Shown here: piece after piece, positions 5,807 to 9,484 of the stretch
How positions within the stretch are numbered: position 1 is the first letter of the stretch
Layout of the letters: every line of letters begins with the position of its first letter
Source: an uncultured Clostridia bacterium
GTDB lineage: Bacteria; Bacillota; Clostridia; Christensenellales; CAG-314
Direction of reading: 5' to 3'
NCBI GenBank assembly: GCA_934281515.1
Contig: CAKQXG010000076.1
Coordinates: 1-9,484 of the forward strand
Length of the DNA: 9,484 nucleotides
Translations under genes and position numbers: made by a program
Notes under the pieces: generated by a model
What the model was told of the DNA's origin: nothing
Seen by the model: only the letters and a program-made list of their open reading frames with translations
Databases searched by the model: none

Positions 5807-5994
5807 TCGCCCCGTACCAATGAAGCATGTGCTACGCACCCATGTAAAACGGCGTGTGCCGTGTGTATGAATCGCGCCGAAACAGCGCATCGATGACAAG
5901 CAGAATAATGTGAGAAGCGAAGGTCCCGCATGTAGGGGTAATCGAGCCGAAATACTCTTTTTGCAAAAGTTTCTCTTTCCCGAAAAAAATAAAA
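5807..5994. other. Intergenic gap between serine dehydratase and HAD genes
   Basis: No gene is supported. A 5-bp hairpin ACGGC-GTGT-GCCGT (5849-5862) lacks a U-run, so it is a poor terminator. The longest ATG frame is 16 codons (from 5820) with no ribosome site. The last 15 bases before the next gene are almost pure A. Confidence 0.5.
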
Positions 5995-6639
5995 ATGAAA
6001 CTAGTGATCTTTGATTTGGACGGTACGTTGCTTGACACCGTACCCGACCTTACGGACAGCGTCAACTATGCAATGCAGTCGTTGGGGTTAGATACATATT
6101 CCATTGCGCAAGTGGCGGCAATGGTGGGCAGCGGAATGACCGTCACGCTTACCCGTGCACTGGGTGCGAAACATCTCGACAAACTGTCGCAGGCAAAAAA
6201 ATTGCAGGCGACGTACTATGGCGCGCACTGCAATGACAAAACCAAGCCTTTTGACGGCATTATACAATTACTGAATCGGCTTAAACGGGACGGCGTCGTT
6301 GTGTGCGTGTACTCCAACAAGGATCAATCCTTTGCCGAAACCACGTGCACCGCGCAGTTTGGCAACCTTGTCGACTACGTGGTAGGTACAGGTCCCGACG
6401 GCATTATCAAGCCCGACGCTACAAGACTGTTGCAACTGACCGAGCGTATCGGCGCGGATAACTGCGTGTATTGCGGCGATAGCGACGTTGACGTGCAGAC
6501 GGCGAAAAATGCGTACATGCCTTGCATATCGGTGACATGGGGTTACCGCAACAAGGCGCAACTGGAGACGGCAGGCGCAACGATGTTTGCCGACAATTGC
6601 GACGAGTTGTACACGTGGATATGTAAATTGCTTGGGTAG
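5995..6639 (+). CDS. HAD-superfamily hydrolase, phosphoglycolate phosphatase-like
   Basis: A 214-residue soluble phosphatase of HAD subfamily I. Motif I DLDGTLLD has nucleophile Asp7 and acid Asp9. The helical cap (about 15-85) resembles Gph-type enzymes. Motif II is YSNK (Ser107), motif III Lys139 in IIKPD, and motif IV GDSDVD (Asp162, Asp166). This fits phosphoglycolate or similar small sugar-phosphate hydrolysis, but the substrate cannot be fixed and gph is not assigned. The start is the first ATG ahead of motif I. It has no recognisable Shine-Dalgarno sequence, only an A-rich leader, and no upstream in-frame start is evident. It stands alone between two gaps. The stop is followed at once by a hairpin (6642-6662). 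Confidence 0.9.
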   Translation: MKLVIFDLDGTLLDTVPDLTDSVNYAMQSLGLDTYSIAQVAAMVGSGMTVTLTRALGAKHLDKLSQAKKLQATYYGAHCNDKTKPFDGIIQLLNRLKRDGVVVCVYSNKDQSFAETTCTAQFGNLVDYVVGTGPDGIIKPDATRLLQLTERIGADNCVYCGDSDVDVQTAKNAYMPCISVTWGYRNKAQLETAGATMFADNCDELYTWICKLLG

Positions 6640-6641
6640 TG

Positions 6642-6662
6642 ACGTCAACCTGACGTTGACGT
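6642..6662. repeat. Perfect 8-bp inverted repeat after the HAD gene
   Basis: ACGTCAAC and GTTGACGT are separated by 5 nt, 2 nt after the HAD stop codon. A second short hairpin CTTGCC-CGCC-GGCAAG lies at 6687-6702. Neither has a U-run on the plus strand. They may stabilise the 3' end of the HAD mRNA or act as weak terminators. Confidence 0.45.
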
Positions 6663-6715
6663 ACTATACCGCGGCGCATATTCCTGCTTGCCCGCCGGCA
6701 AGGTGCGCGTGGTCG

Positions 6716-6822
6716 GTAAAAAAAATCGGGCAGGTTAGATGGACCCGCCCGATGGTTTGGAAGGATGAGGAGATTAAACATAAACACAAAAGAGGGATTG
6801 CAATTTATAACCTTCCAAACGT
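6716..6822 (-). ncRNA. Candidate small RNA with anti-Shine-Dalgarno-like loop
   Basis: This minus-strand transcript of about 105 nt is predicted from four adjoining signals. An extended -10 (TGC TACAAT, 6837-6829) would start it near 6822. A perfect 10-bp stem GTTTGGAAGG/CCTTCCAAAC (6820-6811 with 6764-6755) begins there and encloses 46 nt. The loop holds two C/U-rich segments, TCCCTC (6797-6792) and TCTCCTC (6773-6767), complementary to ribosome sites. A terminator then follows at 6753-6718. No minus-strand protein gene lies nearby. The RNA family is not recognised. C-rich loops of this kind are known in RsaE/RoxS and streptococcal csRNAs, but homology is not claimed. Confidence 0.6.
6718..6753 (-). 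terminator. Intrinsic terminator of the candidate small RNA
   Basis: A GC-rich 7-bp stem ATCGGGC/GCCCGAT (6725-6731/6747-6753) is extended by 3 bp (6733-6735/6743-6745) after one A-C mismatch, with a 7-nt loop. On the minus strand a run of eight U follows (6725-6718). The plus-strand side reads GGTTTGG, so the signal is directional and points to a minus-strand transcript. Confidence 0.8.
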
Positions 6823-6828
6823 GCTTAC

Positions 6829-6837
6829 ATTGTAGCA
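6829..6837 (-). promoter_or_regulatory. Extended -10 promoter of the candidate small RNA
   Basis: The minus strand reads TGC TACAAT (5 of 6 matches plus the TGn extension). No consensus -35 is present at 16-18 bp (AGGCTA at 17 bp). That is typical of extended -10 or activator-dependent promoters. Confidence 0.5.
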
Positions 6838-6983
6838 CACTTTTCTGTATTTAGCCTTAAATTTTCACAATGATTTGAGTGAACGCAAAATACTATTTTA
6901 TCGCGTTTGAACCTTTTGATGTCAGCAATGTAAAGCATTGTTTCGCTTGTACAGCAAAAGTATGCAGGCTCATTCAGTCAGCT

Positions 6984-7013
6984 TTAAGACCGCGGTAGTA
7001 AATTGTGTGTAAT
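6984..7013 (+). promoter_or_regulatory. Possible promoter of the two-component operon
   Basis: TTAAGA (6984-6989), an 18-bp spacer and TGTAAT (7008-7013). The -10 is good and the -35 partial. The start near 7020 would leave a leader of about 22 nt containing AAGGAGG (7028-7034). The rest of 6838-6983 is AT-rich, with a CAATG-TAAAG-CATTG inverted repeat but no clear regulator site. Confidence 0.35.
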
Positions 7014-7041
7014 GAAACATAATTGCAAGGAGGACCCTCGC

Positions 7042-7722
7042 ATGAAGGTACTTGTAGTAGATGACGAAGTAAAGTTGGCGGACGCCCTGGGCGAGCTGTT
7101 TCGCCGTAACAAGATTGTCGCCGACGTTGTATACGAAGGCGAGGACGGCTACTTTTATGCAAAAAAGGGCGACTACGACGTTGTAATACTGGACGTCATG
7201 ATGCCCAAAATGGATGGCTTTGAAGTGGTACGCCGCCTTCGCGAAAACAAATGCAAGGTGCCCGTACTGATGCTTACAGCCAAAGACGATGTTTCCGACC
7301 GCGTAAGAGGGTTGGACTGCGGTGCCGACGACTATCTTACAAAGCCTTTTGCCGCCGAAGAGTTGCTTGCACGCGTGCGAGCCCTTGCCCGTCGTCAATC
7401 GGAAATGGTATTTGACAAACTGTCCTACTTCGACATCACGCTTGACACGTCCAACTACACACTGTCTTGTGGGCAAAAAAGCGTATCGCTCGGTGCGAAG
7501 GAGTACGAAATTATGCGTATGTTCCTTACCAATCCTACGCAGGTGTTAAGTAAGGACGCCATAATAAGTAAGGTGTGGGGTTTGGACGTAGACATCACCG
7601 AAAACAACGTCGAGGCGTACATGTCCTTTTTGCGCAAAAAACTGTACTTTATCGGAAGCAAACTGACGATCATGACCAAGCGCCTGCTAGGGTACTACCT
7701 GGAGAAAGAAAGTGATAAGTAA
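7042..7722 (+). CDS. OmpR/PhoB-family response regulator
   Basis: A 226-residue DNA-binding regulator. The receiver domain (1-about 118) has the acidic pocket VVDDE (Asp7, Asp8), phosphoacceptor Asp51 in VILDVMMP, Thr79 in MLTAK and Lys101 in YLTKPF. The winged-helix domain (about 125-222) has LGAKEYEIMRMF, then VLSKDAIISKVWG and the recognition-helix region NNVEAYMSFLRKKL. The C-terminal hairpin reads MTKRLLGYYL where most relatives have a TVRGxGY motif. An upstream in-frame ATG (7003) is not used: AAGGAGG lies 7 nt before the ATG at 7042, where the receiver begins. The gene overlaps the kinase start by 11 bp, so the two are translationally coupled. The stimulus and target genes cannot be inferred. 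Confidence 0.95.
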   Translation: MKVLVVDDEVKLADALGELFRRNKIVADVVYEGEDGYFYAKKGDYDVVILDVMMPKMDGFEVVRRLRENKCKVPVLMLTAKDDVSDRVRGLDCGADDYLTKPFAAEELLARVRALARRQSEMVFDKLSYFDITLDTSNYTLSCGQKSVSLGAKEYEIMRMFLTNPTQVLSKDAIISKVWGLDVDITENNVEAYMSFLRKKLYFIGSKLTIMTKRLLGYYLEKESDK

Positions 7723-8923
7723 GCTTCGCAACAAGTTGATTTTGATAAACCTCATCTGCATGGGCGTGGTGTTTTTTATCGCCATAATGTTGATATTTTC
7801 GCTAGGTTACTCGGAAATCGGCGAAGAACGTCGCAACCGTATGAACCGCGCGTTGGCGTACTACGAATCGTCCGAGGACGACTTTGCCACCGACGTGTTG
7901 TACAGTGACCTTGCGTTGGCGGTGTACAATCGTGCCGACGATACTTTTGTATGGTACAAGGGCAGCGACTTTGCTTACAGCACCGACGAGTTGGAAGATT
8001 GCGTGCGGACGGCTGTCAAAAACAACAAGGTCGGCGGACTGACTCACATGCGCCTGCGCTACAAAACCGTCATTACGGAGACGACCGCGCGTGTGGTGTT
8101 TAACGATCTTGATTCGGCGGAAAACGGCTTGTCGCCATACCTTGTGTTTGCGTTGTCCACGTTGATACTCGGTCTGGGCATATATTTTGTAATCAGTTAT
8201 GTGCTTGCAACGGTTGCTTTGCGACCTCTCGAAGAAAGTTGGGCACGGCAAAAGCAGTTCGTCGCCGACGCCAGTCACGAGCTAAAAACGCCGCTGTCCG
8301 TAATCATGGCAAATACCGAAATCATTGCGTCGCACGGTAGCGAGACCGTGGACAGTCAGATGCGATGGATAGACAACACTCGTGAAGAATCGGCACGTAT
8401 GGCGGAACTTGTTGCAAGCCTGTTGTTTTTGGCGAAAAACGACGACGGTTTGAAGGTAGAGTTGACTACCGTCAACCTGTCCGACTGTACCTTTACCACC
8501 GTGCTTGCCCATGACACCGTGTTTTACGAAAACGGCAAAAAGTTTGACTACGAACTGACTCACGATTTGTACGTTACCGGCAACGAAAGTCAACTGAAAC
8601 AATTGGTGACAATACTGTTGGACAATGCCAACAAATACAGTACAGACGAAGGCAACATTTTGCTGAACCTTAGCCAAAACGGCAAACACGCCATATTGGT
8701 GGTGTCAAACGACAGTCAGCAACTGTCGCAGGAACAATTGTCTCACCTGTTTGACCGCTTTTACACTGTGGACGAGTCGCGCAACTCGCGCGGAAACGGC
8801 TTGGGCTTGTCCATTGCCAAGACGATAGTGGACACTCACAGCGGTACCATTGCAGTGGATTGCAAAGACGGGCGCACGACATTTACGGTGATGTTGCCGT
8901 TGTGTAAGGTGCCGACCAAATAA
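7712..8923 (+). CDS. Membrane sensor histidine kinase
   Basis: A 403-residue partner of the preceding regulator. Two membrane helices (about 9-32 and 142-166) flank an extracytoplasmic sensor of about 108 residues with no recognised fold. There is little or no HAMP: RPLEESWARQKQFVADASHE follows the second helix almost directly. The H box is ADASHELKTPL (His189), the N box LLDNANKYS (Asn305), the F box LFDRFY (346-351) and the G2 box GNGLGLSIAK (361-370). The G1 region reads VVSNDSQQLSQ instead of a D-x-G-x-G or N-x-G form, so the usual glycine is missing. The GTG start at 7712 has GGAG 7 nt upstream inside the regulator gene and overlaps it by 11 bp. It is followed 20 nt later by the Nudix gene. 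Confidence 0.95.
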   Translation: MISKLRNKLILINLICMGVVFFIAIMLIFSLGYSEIGEERRNRMNRALAYYESSEDDFATDVLYSDLALAVYNRADDTFVWYKGSDFAYSTDELEDCVRTAVKNNKVGGLTHMRLRYKTVITETTARVVFNDLDSAENGLSPYLVFALSTLILGLGIYFVISYVLATVALRPLEESWARQKQFVADASHELKTPLSVIMANTEIIASHGSETVDSQMRWIDNTREESARMAELVASLLFLAKNDDGLKVELTTVNLSDCTFTTVLAHDTVFYENGKKFDYELTHDLYVTGNESQLKQLVTILLDNANKYSTDEGNILLNLSQNGKHAILVVSNDSQQLSQEQLSHLFDRFYTVDESRNSRGNGLGLSIAKTIVDTHSGTIAVDCKDGRTTFTVMLPLCKVPTK

Positions 8924-8943
8924 ATATAGGACGCAAAATTGAT

Positions 8944-9348
8944 ATGGGAAGAAGAAAAGAAACTCAAGTAGTGGCTGCGTTTGTGTGGCGCAAGGATAAG
9001 TTTTTGATTTGTCAACGTCCTGCCGACAAAGCTCGCGGTTTGATGTGGGAGTTTGTCGGAGGCAAGGTGGAACAAGGCGAAACCAAAAAGCAAGCGCTCG
9101 TGCGCGAATGCGCCGAGGAGTTGGGCGTGACGGTACAACCATTGGACATTTACATTGTCACCAAGCACTCCTATCCCGACATCACCGTGCGACTGACGTT
9201 GTTTAACGCAACCATCGTGGAAGGTTTTCCGCAGGCGTTGGAACACAACAACATCAGGTGGATAACGGTCAACGAGATTGATAATTATCAATTTTGCCCT
9301 GCCGACCAACCGATATTGGAACAAATCAAAAAAGACTACGCCGTGTAG
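8944..9348 (+). CDS. MutT-type Nudix hydrolase
   Basis: A 134-residue hydrolase of nucleoside diphosphate-linked compounds, most similar in pattern to MutT/8-oxo-dGTP diphosphatases that cleanse the nucleotide pool. The Nudix box GX5EX7REUXEEXGU is complete: Gly40, Glu46, then RECAEELGV (54-62). Upstream ICQRPADKARGLMWEFVGGK (22-41) matches the MutT layout with Val in place of the usual Pro before GG. The C-terminal FCPADQPIL (117-125) is the typical MutT ending. The substrate remains inferred. The ribosome site is weak (AGGA, 12 nt before ATG), and the 20-nt gap after the kinase gene suggests read-through in one operon. A strong terminator follows. Confidence 0.92.
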   Translation: MGRRKETQVVAAFVWRKDKFLICQRPADKARGLMWEFVGGKVEQGETKKQALVRECAEELGVTVQPLDIYIVTKHSYPDITVRLTLFNATIVEGFPQALEHNNIRWITVNEIDNYQFCPADQPILEQIKKDYAV

Positions 9349-9354
9349 CCTGCA

Positions 9355-9386
9355 CCCGAAAGTTTAACCAAACTTTCGGGCGTTTT
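9355..9386 (+). terminator. Rho-independent terminator of the two-component/Nudix operon
   Basis: A perfect 11-bp stem CCCGAAAGTTT/AAACTTTCGGG (9355-9365/9370-9380) with a 4-nt loop, followed by CGTTTT. It lies 6 bases after the Nudix stop codon. Confidence 0.92.
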
Positions 9387-9484
9387 AATGAAATGCGCAG
9401 GGGTTTGTTCGCAGGTTGCGGCTACGTATTTGTTGTTCGTCCCAACGGTGCGTACGTATATGTAAAAATGTATTGAGACAATTC
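9387..9484. other. Right edge, nothing firmly identified
   Basis: A 27-codon frame (ATG 9393, stop 9474-9476) and a 26-codon frame (ATG 9388) overlap here. Neither has a ribosome site, and no family is recognised. The stretch is more likely the upstream region of a gene beyond the window. Confidence 0.4.

Noticed and set aside
6419..6838. Minus-strand open frame of 139 codons across the small RNA and the HAD 3' end
   Set aside because: It runs through an intrinsic terminator oriented on its own strand and then antisense into the HAD gene, with no ribosome site.
6766..6855. Plus-strand 29-codon ORF starting ATGAGGAGA
   Set aside because: The GGAAGG abuts the start codon with no spacing, the peptide is unremarkable, and the segment is better explained as the complement of the small RNA loop.
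9387..9476. Small ORFs of 26 and 27 codons after the final terminator
   Set aside because: There is no ribosome site, the two frames overlap and the window edge is close. They cannot be supported.
1..9484. CRISPR array, transposase or prophage genes
   Set aside because: No regularly spaced direct repeats, DDE/tyrosine recombinase motifs or phage structural genes were seen in any open frame.

Overview
The window looks like chromosomal DNA of a Gram-positive, probably clostridial (Bacillota) bacterium. This is inferred from strong GGAGG-type ribosome sites, sigma-A style promoters, a short lipoprotein with a diderm-independent lipobox, an oxygen-sensitive type L-serine dehydratase and a Firmicutes-style OmpR/histidine-kinase pair. 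Composition is moderate in GC. No phage, IS transposase, CRISPR array, tRNA or rRNA is visible.

Left part (1-2520). The 3' end of a plus-strand gene ends in a terminator and converges with a minus-strand AAA+/DUF4143 ATPase gene. The ATPase gene is bracketed by copies of a 42-bp imperfect palindrome: one forms its terminator, one fills its 5' leader and one lies just upstream of its promoter. A fourth copy follows a C-terminal stub of a second, mostly deleted ATPase gene. A minus-strand DUF4279-like gene with its own promoter abuts that stub.

Intergenic block (2521-3048). About 440 bp carry no gene but have strong secondary structure: a compact set of abutting helices (2623-2759) that folds as a three-way junction, a motif resembling dispersed intergenic repeats, and a second structured block with a U-run on the minus strand (2876-2988).

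Central plus-strand genes (3049-6639). An HSL-type alpha/beta hydrolase, a lipoprotein and a single-chain iron-sulfur L-serine dehydratase are closely spaced and probably form one operon. A HAD phosphatase follows after a 188-bp gap.

Right part (6640-9484). A gene-free region of about 400 bp holds what I consider the best candidate for something undescribed: a minus-strand small RNA of about 105 nt with an extended -10 promoter, a perfect 10-bp closing stem, two pyrimidine-rich anti-Shine-Dalgarno-like segments in the loop, and an intrinsic terminator with eight U. It sits divergently from a response regulator/histidine kinase operon that also contains a MutT-type Nudix hydrolase and ends in a strong terminator. 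The kinase and regulator start-stop overlap shows translational coupling. A regulatory link between the two-component system and the small RNA is speculation, prompted by their position and by the analogous CiaR-controlled csRNAs of streptococci.
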